Shown here: positions 45,862 to 57,706 of the stretch, in pieces | Layout of the letters: each line of letters opens with the position of its first letter | Position numbering within the stretch: the stretch's first letter is position 1 | Origin: Marvania coccoides | Taxonomy: Eukaryota; Chlorophyta; Trebouxiophyceae; Chlorellales; Chlorellaceae | DNA length: 64,000 nt | Assembly (NCBI GenBank): GCA_963854735.1 | Contig: OY978104.1 | Location: 1-64,000 of the forward strand | Direction: 5' to 3' | Made by a program: the position numbers and the translations under genes | The notes under the pieces: model-generated | The model's database searches: none | What the model saw: only the letters and a program-made list of their open reading frames with translations | Told to the model about the DNA's origin: nothing

Positions 45862-48856
45862 AAACATACACACACACACAAAACTCGCCTATGGTGCGGT
45901 TGGTGCTCTTCAGCGCCAGCAGCGCCGCGGGGTCCTCACTCTGCGAGCCCAGCACCTCCAGAAACTGCGGAATGGTGAGTGAGCTGAACAGCTCGTTGAT
46001 TGTAAACAGCCGCAGCCGCTGCTCGGGGGTGCCCTCAAACTCCACGTTGTCCACCCTGCCGGTGCCGCGCACGCCGTCAGGCACCAGCCCCACTACGAAC
46101 GCGGTGCCCCCGGTGACGGAGGTGAAGCGCTCCGCCGGCAGCACGCCGTTGCGGGCGCCGACCAGCGCCCAGGCCGCGGCGTGCAGCGCCATCGCGCGCA
46201 TCATCTTCGCGGGCAGCATGCCGTTGTCCAGCAGCCTGGCGTGCATCTCCCCGATCGTCATGTCCAGTGCAGACTTGTTGCTCAGGGACAGGCCCCGCCC
46301 CGCCTTGATCTCTTCGCCGTCCTTCGTCAGCTTCTGCACCGACACCATGGGGAGGTCGGGCGCAGAATTGCGGATCGTGCCCCCCAGAATCTCCCGCTGG
46401 ATCTTCGATTTTTCCATCAGCTGCGACTGGCGCAGCGCCATCACGCGATCCACCAGCTCCGCGCTATTCTGGGTGCCCGCGGGCACGATGACCTTGTGGG
46501 AGCGCGCTTCCATGGAGTCCTGCGCGGTGGGCAGCAGCACCTCCAGCACGGCGAGCTCTCCGGCAGCAACGGCGGCGTTGATGACGCGCTGGGCCACCTT
46601 GCGATCGGGACGGACCTGTGGATGTGCGTGATAAGACGTTTGAGAAGGAGGACAACGAGTTTAGAAGCACGATTTCATCAACCACGATTTGTGATTTGAG
46701 TTGAATAAAAAAGGAAGAAGATTGCCAAAGTTATAAATTAAAAAAAAAATAGCACAATGCACTGGTGATTAAAATAAAATAAGCGTGAATAGCCCTGGGA
46801 CCCCTCCCTTTGTGAACCCAAATAAAACACCACCAGGAAATGAATAAATTAATAAAACCTCAACTCACCGCTGCTGGGTTGTTCCGCATGCGCCGCTCTG
46901 CCGCCTGCAGGAACGCCCCCACGTCCGACGTCAGCAGCGCTCCCTCCCGCACCACGTGGTCAGTCATCCACTGCCGCCGCAGCGACCCCAGCTCCGTCAC
47001 CGGCACCGCCTTTCTTTTGTACTTTGTGGGGAAGAACGGGCGGTGGGGGGCCACCCACTCCACAGTGGGCGCATCGGGCATCCGCTTGGGATCCGTCGCG
47101 GCGCGGTGCAGCCTCTCCTGCAGTGACTCTGCGGGCGGGGCGGACGGCTGCACCAGGCCTTGCCCCACGACAGCAGGCGTCGGCACTCCCTCAGGTCCTC
47201 CCGTTACCGCCACCGCTGCTGCTGCTGCTGCTGCTGCGTCTCCTGCCGCACGGCCCAGTCCGGCGGTCTCTGCGCCAGGCAGCGCGGTCGACCGGTCGTC
47301 CTGTCGGCGAATAGCCTCCTCCACTGGGTTGCTGCCGTCGCCGTTGAGGCCCGCCACCATGGCCGCCTCCACCGCCGCCACCCACCCCCCAGGAGGGGGG
47401 TTGGGGTCGATGGACGACCCGGGGCGGCAGTCTACGCCCCCCAGCGCGGTCTCCAGGATCTGCAGCACCGCGGGGGAGGCGGTGAAGCGCAGCAGGCGGG
47501 TCTTTCCTTGGGTCACGTGAGCCTCCGCGAGCTCCGGCCCCAGCCGCGCGCGCAGCTCCTTGAAGCGCGGGTCGTTGCGCTTGATGTTGAACCGCAGCGT
47601 GGTGTCCACCACGTGGGTTGTCATCCCGTCCTGTCCCCCCATCACCAGCAGCCGCAGCATCTGGCGGTCGAGGGTCATCTCAGCCATCTGCTCCCCAAAA
47701 ATGTTGAGCTTGCCAGACTCGTCTAGCAGCCCCGCCATAGGGTTCTCGTCCTCCAGGTCCAGGTCAGGCTCCCACCGCTTGAGCAGCCGAATGAAGTTGG
47801 AGGGCTTGTCAGAGGCGGAGTTGACGCCCACAAACGCCTCGATGCAGCCCTTGTTGACCAGAATTTGGCGCCTTCGCCGCCACTGCCGGTGACCCCGCTT
47901 CCCGGCGTACCCCAGGGCCACCTTCAGTTCGCTCTCCTGCGCTGTTTTGTTCACCAGGCCTGCCAGCTTCTCTGTGACCGCAGCCAGCGCCACGGTGTCG
48001 TCCGCTGCGGCGTTCATTCTGCGGTTCGCCATGTTGTCGGCCTCTCCAAACACCCGCTCGTCCTCATCGCTGCTGGCTTCCCCCTGCGGCCCCGTCTCCA
48101 CGGCAACGGCGCCCAAAGAGCGCAGGCAGCGCTGCGACATGATCTCTGGCGCAAACTTGGACAGCACCACGTGATTGGTGGCACCCCCCGTGTAGGATTT
48201 AGAACCGGGGGTGCGGTGCACGGCGTAGGGAAACTTCACAACCAGGCCGCGTTCCTCCAGGTTTTTGACCACGTAAGAGTAGTTGCGGGGCTCAATCTTG
48301 CAGGTGGTGGACAAGTCGGCCTGCAGCGCGCCGCGCTGTCGGGCGCAGCCCAGCAGGTTCAGCGTGATGCGCTGCGACTCTGAGATCGAGAAGCGGCAGC
48401 AGCGGGCGGCAAACACGCCCAGAGCGGCGTCCTGCAGGGGGTCTGCAGCGACCAGAACCACGCCCGAGGCCTCCGCGGCGATAAGATCCTCAATTTGGGT
48501 TACCCCCAGTTTCAAATCTTTCAGTTGCGCGCCGTCTGCCACCATGAAGCGAATGTCGCCATGGCGCTCCAAAAGCAGCTCCCACAGGAAGCTGCGCAGC
48601 GTGGGGGGCAGGGTGGAGGCGCCCATGGCGGTGGCAGCCTCGGTGAGGTGGCCCCAGAGGTCGGAGACCGGCAGGCCTGAAGGGTGGGACAGCAACAGTG
48701 AGATCGAGGTGGGGGGAATTTTTGAACAGTTATTTGTCTACAAATAGGGCGACGTTTCAAGTTTAGACTGCGATGGTCGCCACCTTCTTTGCCGGCCAGG
48801 GCGATGGCCTCGATGGCCGCATTAAATACACCGTCCATCTTCAAAATATTGTTCAC
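42152..48856 (-). CDS. TFIIIC largest subunit (B-block binding; GTF3C1/TFC3-like)
   Basis: Five exons, all phases consistent: 48856-48784, 48676-46869, 46615-45889, 45717-42790, 42654-42152; 2,012 residues, close to animal GTF3C1. TFIIIC binds the B box of tRNA genes and recruits TFIIIB and RNA polymerase III in the nucleus. Residues ~125-175 form the B-block winged helix (RITLNLLGCARQRGALQADL, PRNYSYVVKNLEERGLVVK). Exon 4 has an acidic run, then a SANT/Myb-like segment near residue 1230 (KKRKKKWTREEDRTLLHAW). The Ala/Pro-rich linkers are typical of GC-rich algal proteins. The intron between exons 3 and 4 seems to start GCGAGT (GC-AG) and contains a TA microsatellite (45819-45857). Divergent from the helicase gene (318 bp). 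Start chosen at the first ATG with a matching phase; MNNILKMDG leads into the first helix. Confidence 0.9.
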
Positions 48857-49174
48857 AAAACTAGTCGCTGAAAACGTTCATCGTGCCGGCGGCAGGTGAT
48901 AATAAGCACCAATTGCAACCCTAAAAATATTGTTAACGAGCGAACAGTCGATTTTCGAGAGCTTCCGACCTAAAAAATAGCGGGAAAAATGTTCCGGTCG
49001 GGGGAGGCAATGTCGCCACACGAAAGGTTGCATGCATTGCTTGGCATATTAAAAAAATAATTAATATCTTTGTAGTTGCACAGTCCCAGCATTGGGTCCA
49101 TTACCTAAAAAATTGTCGTCGTCAGGCCATGCAGAGCAAATCTTAAGTTTTTTCTCCACAACCTCTTTCACATT
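48857..49174. other. Divergent promoter region
   Basis: 318 bases separating the TFIIIC and helicase starts; likely shared promoter. No RNA or ORF seen. Confidence 0.45.
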
Positions 49175-51181
49175 ATGATACTACAACCTTTCCGAACGTG
49201 CTGCATGCGGCAAATGAACATCGGGGCCGCCCGCTTACGCGCCGCGGCGTCTCCTTTGCCCACTTTGCTTGCGCGCCCCTTTTCTGCCGTCCGGCGCCTC
49301 GCCCCCTCCTCAGTCGTGATTAGGGCCGCCGCAGCGCCCCGCACCGACGCGCCTGTGCCGTCTTTCGACTCTCTCGGCCTCTCGCAAGATGTGCTGCTGT
49401 CTGTGAAGGAGAAAGGCTTGGCAGAGCCGACTGAGATTCAGGCTGCGGCGGTGCCAGAGCTACTCAGGGACCGCCGCAGCGACCTGATGATCGCCTCGCA
49501 CACCGGCTCAGGCAAAACCCTTGCGTACCTGCTCCCTATAGGTAGCCAAACAACGTGACCTAAGGCTGCTTTTCTCCATCGAGTTCCGATCTCAAGTTTA
49601 TTTCATCCAAATTGCAATTCAAACAAAATAGTATTTACCTTTTGAGAATTCCATTTGCCAATATCCTCACCCATCGCCCGTCCATCTTCCATTCTTTACA
49701 CAGTCCACATGCTCAAGGAGCAAGAAACGATGCTGGGGGTTCCCACCAAGCCCCGCCGCCCCCGTGCCCTCATTCTGGGCCCCACCCGTGAGCTGGCGGA
49801 GCAGATCCACGCCGTGGCAAAGTCACTCGCCCACTCCGCCAAATTTCGCGCAGTTCTGGCGACGGGAGCGGGCGACATGCCGGCGCAGCGGGCGTCGTTG
49901 GATCGCCCCCATGATATGCTGATTGCGACGCCTGCCAGGGTGGCACAGCATGCGCAGCGCGGACACCTGTTCTACGGCGACGTGGAAGTGGTGGTGCTGG
50001 ACGAAGCGGACACGATGCTGGACCGAGGCTTCGGAGAGGAGGTTGAAGAAATTTTAAAGGCGGTGAGGAACAAGCCGTCGCCCGCGCGGTGCGTGCTGGT
50101 GAGCGCGACCATGACCAAGCAGGTGAGGCGGCTGGTGAACGAGAATTTCCCGGGGCTGCGCACCGTGGAGACGTCGTCGCTGCATAAAGGCGTGGTTGGC
50201 GCCAAGCACGTTTTCTTGCCCGTTGGCCCCGGGGTCGACAAGCTGGACCTGGCGGTGCAGGTAAGAAAGTGGTACACCGGTATATATTGGGCGTGGTAAT
50301 TATTGCATCAGCTTTCTGGCTTTACAAGCTGCTCTCCTACATACATATGAAAAAAATACATTTACAGTTTGTTTCTGCCTCAACTTTTCTCGCCCCACCA
50401 TCTCCTCTTTTCGGTTGCCATTGCTAAATTACCTAGTGTATTCTTCGAGAAAATCTCAATCAACTGCCCACTCACTGCGAAGGTTGTTGAGGGCGACGTC
50501 GCCCGCGGCCGCCGCGTTCTCCTCTTCGCAAACACCCTCGACAGCTGCCGCGCCGCCGAGCACCACCTGCGCGAGCGCGACGTCCCCACGGTGTGCTACC
50601 ATGGTGACGTCCCCCTGGAGTCGCGCAAGGCAGCCATCGCCCAGTTTTGTGATCCCACAGCTGACCCGCCCCCAGTCCTGGTGGCCACAGACTTGGCAGC
50701 CAGAGGGCTGGATGTGCCTGGCAAGATAGACCACGTGATAAACTTTGATTTCCCGCTGAATGCGGTGGATTACCTACATCGTACTGGGCGTACCGCCCGT
50801 GCCGGCGCCACTGGAAAGATCACATCATTGGTGACAAAGGGGGACCGGGTGCTGGCTGAGCGGGTGGAGGAGGCGTTGTCCAAGGGGCTGCCGTTGGATG
50901 GGGTGTCAGGCGACAGAAACGTGCTGCCGCCACACATGCGGCCCAAGCCTGAGACGTTTGCCAAGCGGGAGGAGCAGCGCAGGGCAGAGAAGCACGCCGC
51001 CAAGGGGTCGAGAGGGGCGGCCAGAGGGAGCAACAGCAGTGGAGGCGGCAGGGGAAAAGTTGGGGAGAAGAAGTGGGGGGAGAAGGGGGCAGCAGCAAGC
51101 AGCAGCGGCGGGGGAAGGAGAGGGGGAGGGCGGCCGGGAGGAAGCGGCGGCAAAGGGAAAACTTTCGCGAAGTTTAAATAG
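49175..51181 (+). CDS. Organellar DEAD-box RNA helicase (RH39-like)
   Basis: Exons 49175-49541, 49704-50260 and 50483-51181; 540 residues. Motifs in order: Q motif (FDSLGLSQDVLL...PTEIQ), I (SHTGSGKT), Ia (PTRELAEQ), II (VLDEADTMLDRGF), III (SAT), IV (VLLFANTLDSCRA), V (ATDLAARGLD), VI (HRTGRTAR). The text around motifs Ia and II (KPRRPRALILGPTRELAEQ) and IV closely follows Arabidopsis RH39, a chloroplast helicase for 23S rRNA hidden-break processing. The N-terminus is rich in Arg, Ala and Ser with few acids, as in a transit peptide; an internal Met at ~49214 is an alternative start. The C-terminal tail is Gly/Arg/Ser-rich (RNA binding). The exon 3 acceptor (GCGAAG) is unusual but the join gives the family sequence LDLAVQVVEGD. 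Confidence 0.92.
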
Positions 51182-51806
51182 TATCTGGCAATTCATACTA
51201 TTACTTTTTAGTAATATTTGATTTACATGCTCGTTCGCTGTCAAATTTAGAGAACGCATGCCAGAAAAGAATATTTTGAGAGGAAAGCAAGGAATAAATG
51301 AAAGAAAGGGGGAACAAGACCCCCTGATACTCAAAGAACAAACAGAAAGTACAGAAATGACTCAGCCAGGAGTAAGATATTCGATATGACATGAAACGTG
51401 CGTTGAAGAAGAAAATGAAAGAGAAACAGGACGTAGAGCACGAAGGGAAAATAAAGCATAAACGATGGGAAAAGTATGAAAAATGGAACGTGACACACAG
51501 TAGGTCCAGTAGTTTGCCTTTGCCTTCGTCAATGCAGCAGCAAACAAGTACTAGCCAAACCCGGTCCAAAAATTGATATACGGAAAAATGAAATACAGAG
51601 AACGTTGTATCGAAGAATGTGGAGTACGAATACGGCAGCAAAACGCAATTAACTGATTGTTTTCTTTTTCATTCCACTCAAAGAAGAAATCGCTACTAGC
51701 GTTCCTCTGTGAACAAAGAACGGGGAGCATCAACTTCCCCCCTCACCTGTCCACAGAATCCGCAATAGGGGAAACACTACTAACACCCATAGAAAAAAAA
51801 TACTGC
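51182..51806. other. Convergent intergenic region
   Basis: AT-rich purine-biased spacer between the helicase and phosphatase 3' ends. No gene supported. Confidence 0.5.
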
Positions 51807-53692
51807 TCAACTACTGCTTGTCGTCGTTTTTTGTTGTTTCAGCAGCAGGCGCTTTAGCCCATCGGTCCGGCACTTGGGGTCTCGCACCAGCACAGCCTCG
51901 TCCGCAGTCTCCCGCTGCCCGTCCTGGTTGCGGTGCCACGTGTACAGCGCGTGCGTGGCGTTCACAAACTCCATCACGCCATGCCCGTAGGAGGGATCCC
52001 GCACAGCGCTCCACTTGGGCTGCTCGTAGTAATCGAAATCAAGGCCCTCTCGGTTGCCGCCGTCGCCGACGTTGATGTACAGCGGGCCGCACGGGTCGCG
52101 CTGGTTGTCGTACACCCCGTACGACCGTTCGTACGCGTGCACATGCCCAGCGATCACAGCGTCCACGCCGTGTTCGTACAAAACCGGCTCCATGGCCACC
52201 CGCATGTCTTCTCCCTCCTCGTAGTGATTGTGATTGGAGTTGTACCACGGCGCGTGCATGGCAGCGATCACCCACGGCGTGCGCTCGCGGTCCACGCATG
52301 CCAGATCCCGCTGCAGCCACGCGTACTGCTTGCTGCGCCTATCGTAGTCGGTGTAAGACCCCAGCATCACGATGTGGACTCCCGCCACATCGTACGAGTA
52401 GTACAGCGGCGAAGGGGAGTCGGAGGGGAGGTGCGGCACGCGAAAGCGCTTTGTGTAGGCGAAGAAGTCGGGGGCGCTGTCGGTGGGCTCAATCTCGTGG
52501 TTGCCCTCGGTGAACATCCACACCAGGGAGGTGGTGTGTGGGGACACCAAACGGCCCCAGGTGTCCCACCGCGGCTGGTACCTACAGCAAGAAAAAATGC
52601 ACAGCGTTGAATCTTAGAAGATTTGTGGCTAAAATGCCAAATATTTGCCCAAGATAATGGAATTTCAGCTCTGAAAACCGTGGATTCAATGGAAGATGGG
52701 ATAGATACTTACCCGTCGGCGTAGGAGAGGTCTCCAGCCAGCAGCACGCTGTCCACACCCTGCTCCACCAGGTGCTCCACAGTGGACGCCGAGTGCTCAG
52801 TCTGCCCCAGGTCGCCCAGCAGACCCAAGCGGTACGGCAGAGAAGCCGCGCCAACGGCGGGAGGCGCCACAAATGTTATCTCGTCGGACCATTCACGCTT
52901 GGGATCGCCCACTCTATAGAAAATTGTGGCGGCGGCGGGGAGGGGGCCCTCGCTGTCGCCGATCGTCACGTGATGCAGCGCCCCGGAGTGGAAGGCGGTG
53001 GTGGAGTAGCAGTCGAAGTCTCCGGTGATTTCGTGGGGGTAATCTCCGGATTGTGTGCCCCATTGAACCACCGAGTTCAAGCCCATGGATTGAAGCCGAT
53101 CGCAGTGGCCCTCGGGGTCGGAATCATCGTCAGCGTGGCTGTGGCGGTGCCGGTGGCGACGATGGTGCCGAGTCAGGTCGGGGAGGGTAAGGGAGAGCGT
53201 GCGCCAGTCGAAGAGGAGCTTCCGAGAAGAGGTCAGGCGGGCAGCGACATCGTCTTCCTCTGCAGCAGTCTGTGTGAGGGCGTCGAAGTCGGGGTCGTCC
53301 TGGGGCCAGGTTACCCAGCTGACGGTGACGGCGCCGGGGCCGGAGAAGGAGAGGTGCACCTGCGGTGAGGACAAATTTGAAAGAGCAATGAGCAAGAGAG
53401 ATTTGACTGGAGAAGGTGGCGCATTGTGGCTGATGGGCGCGTTGTGGCGTGCTTTGCAGGGTTATGGATACGCGACCGCATCAGTCGCCGGAAAGCAGCC
53501 CTCTGGAGGACAAGCAAGCGCCTTGAGATTTCAAATCTTGTTTCGCACCTGCTCCGGGGTGTGTGCGGCGGCGTCTGCCTCTCTGCGGAGTCGGTTGTCA
53601 TTCATTGGGAGCTGTGGCGTGGGCACCCGTCCATGTTTTGCGTGACAGAGCACCAGGGTGCCCAGCAACAACAATGTCAAGCTGAGCTTCAT
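51807..53692 (-). CDS. Purple acid phosphatase
   Basis: Exons 53692-53549, 53359-52713 and 52581-51807; 521 residues. A clear signal peptide (MKLSLTLLLLGTLVLCHA) targets it to the secretory pathway. After an Ig/fibronectin-like N-domain, all five metal-ligand motifs of the family are present: GDLGQ (~230), GDLSYADGYQ (~257-266, split by the last intron), GNHE (~290), AMHAPWY (His ~373) and GHVHAYER (~409). The Tyr in GDxxY is the charge-transfer ligand that makes these Fe-metal enzymes purple. It releases phosphate from esters at acid pH, outside the cell or in the vacuole, and in algae is often induced by phosphate starvation. An insertion rich in His/Arg/Asp (~residues 112-130) is specific to this copy. 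Confidence 0.95.
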
Positions 53693-54028
53693 TTCTGGTG
53701 AAGCAGGCACCGAGAAGCCGCCTTCGAAAGCTTTGTTTAAAGTATAAATGAAACGATGGAGTGAAAATGCGGCGGAGACTTATCGAGTGTTCTCATCGAC
53801 GTGACATAAAATATTCTATTTTTTTGCGCACAGACTCTGAGATGCCTTCAAATTCTGGTTTCTGGGTTGTTGGCCAGCAGAATCAGTCTCTGTGCAATCG
53901 ACACAGTCGCACGCATTCAGGAGCTGATGATGTGTATTTACAAACGCCGAGGGCCGGCGGCAGCTGCTCAAACATCAGCCATTCATTCATTGTTTTCATT
54001 TCATTTTTGCCGCTGACTCATGAGTTGA
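53693..54028. other. Spacer between phosphatase and NUS1-like gene
   Basis: Upstream region of the phosphatase and 3' flank of the next minus-strand gene. No gene seen. Confidence 0.4.
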
Positions 54029-55000
54029 TCAACGCCCAAATCGCTGCCTCGTGCCCTTGAACCGCCTCACCACCGCATCCATCTTGCCCCCCGTCAGCGC
54101 CGCCAGCTGCCCCACCTCAAACAGCTCTGCTGTGCGCAGCGCCCATGGAGGAAATCCCGCTGTCATCAGCGTTGACCCAAAAATGACCACCAAGTCGGGC
54201 TCAGCCCCCGCTAACGGCCCCGCGACCTCCACCAGTCGCGCCTTCACGTCCTCCCCCGCCGCCACCGCTTCTGCAAGCGCATTACTCCCGCCACTGCTCC
54301 GTTTGCTATTGCTGTTGCTCACTGCCGCTGCTGCCGCTGTTAAAGGAAGTTCTGCGTCTGCTGCGCTCAGCAGCGCCACCCCCATAGGCCCATTTTGTTG
54401 GGACTCGTCTATACTGTCGTCTACTGCTGCTGTGAATGCCAGCTTCCCGCCAGCTTCCACCCATTCGGCCGGCGGCACCCACCCCGACCACACCACTGTG
54501 CTGCGCCCGTCTGGGTCGCCCCACCGCAGCGCCTCCACCAGCAGGCCTCGCCGCTTCTGAAACTCCCCTGCAGGGTCGTACAGCACCACCAGCCGAAACC
54601 CAGTTAACCTTGCCCTGGTTGAAATAAACATGGAAATCTTAGAAATTAAATTTGTCCAGTTCTCTCGATTAGAAAGAAACGTGATGTAGAGGCAGCCTTA
54701 CCAGCGTAGGAGTCTGCAGATGGCTTGATCATCCTGGGGGCCTTCGTGGGAGTGGGCTAAAACAGCGCCTAGAATTCTGGGAGGTCGGGGCAAGCTCCCC
54801 CGCTGCGGAAGCTTGCAGCTGCCCCTCAGACCGCGTAATCGCTGAAAGAACGACTCTAACGCCGGCAGTTTTCGTCGTGCTCCTTGCCAAGTGTCTCGGA
54901 AAGACGTTGTCCATCGCAGCCACGCTTCTCGCAAGGCCACAGTGATCGACAAGAGAGCATACCCAACTTTCTGAGCTGCCCGCTTTGCCTTATCCCACAT
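54029..55000 (-). CDS. NUS1: NUS1-like subunit of dehydrodolichyl diphosphate synthase
   Basis: Exons 55000-54702 and 54614-54029, joined in phase 2; 294 residues, the same size as NUS1/NgBR. The partner of a catalytic cis-prenyltransferase, it helps make the dolichol backbone for protein glycosylation on the ER membrane. The N-terminal part has a hydrophobic stretch (VGYALLSITVAL), then LGAVLAHSHEGPQDDQAICRLLRW, the degenerate prenyltransferase core. The C-terminus is diagnostic: PDLVVIFGSTLMTAGFPPW, then RTAELFEVG and a final QRFGR that fits the essential RxG tail. A Ser/Asn-rich insertion (~54290-54350) is extra. A Met 32 codons upstream in frame is possible; 55000 is preferred because the upstream peptide is not conserved-looking. 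Confidence 0.85.
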
Positions 55001-55243
55001 GCCTTCCGTAATTGAGATATTGAATTGAATGGAGTATAAACTAATGAAGGCGTAAAGAGACGAGAAGTCGAAATAACTTGCAAAATATAATTTCAAAACT
55101 GTTGCATTTGTTTTAGCTTTGAAGCAAACACGGTTGGATTAGATTAGTTTTCAATGCATTGGGTTCACAGCTGGCTTGCAGAATGAGAGCATTGTAGCCT
55201 GACGACATTTTTTCAGTTCAATTTAATTGACTTCTCATCGGCA

Positions 55244-56372
55244 ATGCCTTCAGCTTTAGTCTACAACGGTGCTGGAGCTGGCACCCGTTCAGTTCTCAGC
55301 GCACTTGAGAGCCTGCGCCGAGCTCTGCGTCCCTGCATTCTCGTAGACACTATCAGCACCGACGGTTTACTCGCAGGGGACAGGCTGGCGGGCTGCCGGC
55401 TGTTGGTGCTGCCAGGCGGAGCTGACCTACCCTACTGCCGAGCATTAAACGGCCATGGTGGGGCATCTTTATATTATTATTAAATACACAGTGAAGTGCT
55501 GACCATAGAACGTGACTGACCTTTTTATTTGATTAATATTTTTTCAGGCAACGAGCTCATCGACGCGTTTGTGCGGGGCGGCGGGGCTTATTTAGGACTG
55601 TGCGCTGGGGCGTACTACGCGTGCTCCAGGGTCGAATTCGAGCTGGGCACAGCGTTGGAGGTTGCTGGAGACAGGGAGCTATGTTTTTACGAAGGGCCTG
55701 CCCTCGGCAGCATCTACAGCGGCTTTGAGTAAGATAAAATGAAATTGTTTTTGTTTCTTCTGCTCAACCTTCAAATTAGATACCACAATGCTATTTCTTT
55801 TTTCCATCGTTTCGGTATGTAGGTATGCATCAGAGAGGGGTGCTGTTGCAGCCAAAATACGCTTTCGCCTTCCGGAGGAAAGCGACTGGCAAGAGTGCCG
55901 CGATTATGTCAATGGCGGACCCGGGTTTGGTCTTCCAGGGCACAGATTGCTGTCGCTGTCCTCTCATTCCAATGCGCCAACCAAGAATGTTGAAATTTTG
56001 GCAACGTTTCCTGATAAGGAAGACGCAGCAGCGGCGGTGGCGTGCAGCGTGGGTCTTGGACGCGCTGTGCTGTGCTCCTCCCACCCCGAACTGGCGCCGT
56101 CTTGGCTGGGGCTGCCGGCTGGAGCCGGGCGCAGCGATGCAGTGGCGTATCAACGTAGAGGCAGTGGTAGCGGTGGTTTAGATGGGCCTGGAGGCCGGAG
56201 AGAAAGGACAGGAATAAGTCAAGACGATGCGCACTTGGCAGCGGTGGCGGAAGAGCTGCATGCGCATGGTGCTGGGCGGTGGGCGCTGTGGACATCGCTG
56301 CTGATTGCCGCAGGCCTGGGAGAAGAATTAGCCGCGCCAGTGCATCAGCGTCCTGGTGCAGCTGTTCAATGA
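55244..56372 (+). CDS. Biotin-protein ligase N-terminal domain (BPL_N) protein
   Basis: Exons 55244-55457, 55548-55728 and 55823-56372; 314 residues. The sequence follows the glutamine-amidotransferase-like N-domain found in fungal and other eukaryotic biotin-protein ligases: LVYNGAGAGTRSVLSALESL, LLVLPGGADLPY, GGAYLGLCAGAYYACSRVEFE (Cys at the nucleophile elbow), FYEGPALGSIYSGFEYASERGA, AVLCSSHPE. The catalytic ligase domain with its GRGR-type motif is absent; the frame stops at 56372, and the next sequence belongs to the TIC20 gene on the other strand. So this is a stand-alone N-domain, as seen in some plants and protists, or a gene split elsewhere. Its reaction is unknown. Divergent from NUS1 (243 bp). 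Confidence 0.85.
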
Positions 56373-56556
56373 CGAGCAGGAGTCTAAAAACAAATGAAAA
56401 GTTGCTTGAGCAAGCTTGTGCATTATTGGTTTTATTTTCTTTTTTGTTTGTTGCAATCATAGTAATTAATTGAACTGCAATTTTTTATTCTTTTATTGTT
56501 TTCAACAGCAAGAAGCTGCCATGCCGGATTCAGTTCTTCACATCAATGCCTTGCTT

Positions 56557-57308
56557 TCATCGGACCTGCGCGTCAGCTGCCTCCGCCACCAGCGGCAGCC
56601 TTGCCGTCTTTCCGATGATGCAGGACCCCACGCCGAAGACCACGCTGGCGAACAGGAAGAAGAAAATGGTGTTGTAGGCTGTGGAGTAGAGCTGCAGGCC
56701 CAGGCCGCCCATGGGGCGCACCTGGAGCACCGACTCAAGGAGACCTGGCAGGATGAGGATGATGTCAAGGAGGACTGCCTGCATGGCGTTGAAGCGCACG
56801 AAGCGGCTCATGCTGGTGTTGTTGATGATGAGCAGGTAGACGGCGAAAAAGCAGGCGATCCTGGCATGCGTAGTAGGGGTGCAGTGGGGTTGTTAGCGAG
56901 TTTTGGAGGGTGAATAATTGGATGAACAACAGCAGAGAGTGGCTTGGCTTACGATGCAAAGGGGACGGAGAAGTAGAGTTTGATGAGGGGCTGCAGAGGG
57001 GAGAACACGGCGCCAAAGGCAGGAAACTCGTAGAAAATGAATTTCGAGTAGCGGAGGCCGTCAAAAAGCGGTAACAAGTATGGAAGAGAGGCGACAGCGC
57101 GGTCGGCAATCCCAGGGCTGCCCCCACCTCCACGCCAGGACGCGCACACCCCAGGAAGGGTGCGGGAGCGAGAGAGAGGGGCAGCAAATGAGGAGCGGCG
57201 AGCGCCGACGCCGAGCCTCTGCCCGCTGAATGATGTTCCGGAGGAAGGCAGGCGGGTGATGTGGCTCGGGGGAGCCACCAGCCGGGCTGTAGTGGTAAAG
57301 GTGGCCAT
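56557..57308 (-). CDS. TIC20: TIC20-like inner-envelope protein import channel subunit
   Basis: Exons 57308-56953 and 56860-56557, phase 2; 219 residues. The first ~60 residues (MATFTTTARLVAPPS...) are Ser/Thr/Arg-rich and nearly free of acids: a chloroplast transit peptide. Then follow the family blocks LPYLLPLFDGLRYSKF, IKLYFSVPFASIACFFAVY, SMSRFVRFNAMQAVLLDI and NTIFFFLFASVVFGVGSC, giving four membrane helices, ending LPLVAEAADAQVR, the usual Tic20 C-terminus. TIC20 forms part of the protein translocon at the inner envelope of plastids. Convergent with the BPL_N gene and divergent from SMC5 (398 bp). An in-frame Met at 57389 lies upstream, but its hydrophobic leader would spoil the transit peptide. 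Confidence 0.93.
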
Positions 57309-57706
57309 TGGGCGAGTGGAACAAACGATCGGAAACAAAGAGTGAGACAGTATGAAAAAATGGAGGACGTGGAAGCTCTTGCTAAACAAGAACTATCCTT
57401 GCAGTAGTTTTGATAATGCGAAATCTTAAACAAAATCTCTAAAAAATTGCGTGGCTAAAGCTTGGCGACCAAAATGCAAAATGAATTTTCAAACAAACAA
57501 ACAACGAGCTAGAATCTGAAAGCGACGAGTGGATAGTTTAAAACGTATCTAGAAATCCGCGAAGTGGCCTTTAAGAAGCTTCAACGTTTAATTTTTTTTT
57601 TAAGTTGTTCAACAACGAACCTAAATCATCGTCAGAGGCGTTTCCGGCACTAGTGCAGCCTCCAGTCGCTTCCCAAAATCTAATTTACCCCAAAGCAGCG
57701 GCCGCC
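57309..57706. other. Divergent promoter region of TIC20 and SMC5
   Basis: 398 bases; a GCCGCC just before the SMC5 ATG gives a strong initiation context. No RNA or ORF seen. Confidence 0.45.

Noticed and set aside
42228..46631. Long plus-strand frames opposite the TFIIIC gene
   Set aside because: Shadows of the minus-strand coding sequence in GC-rich DNA, rich in Ser/Ala/Pro with no motifs.
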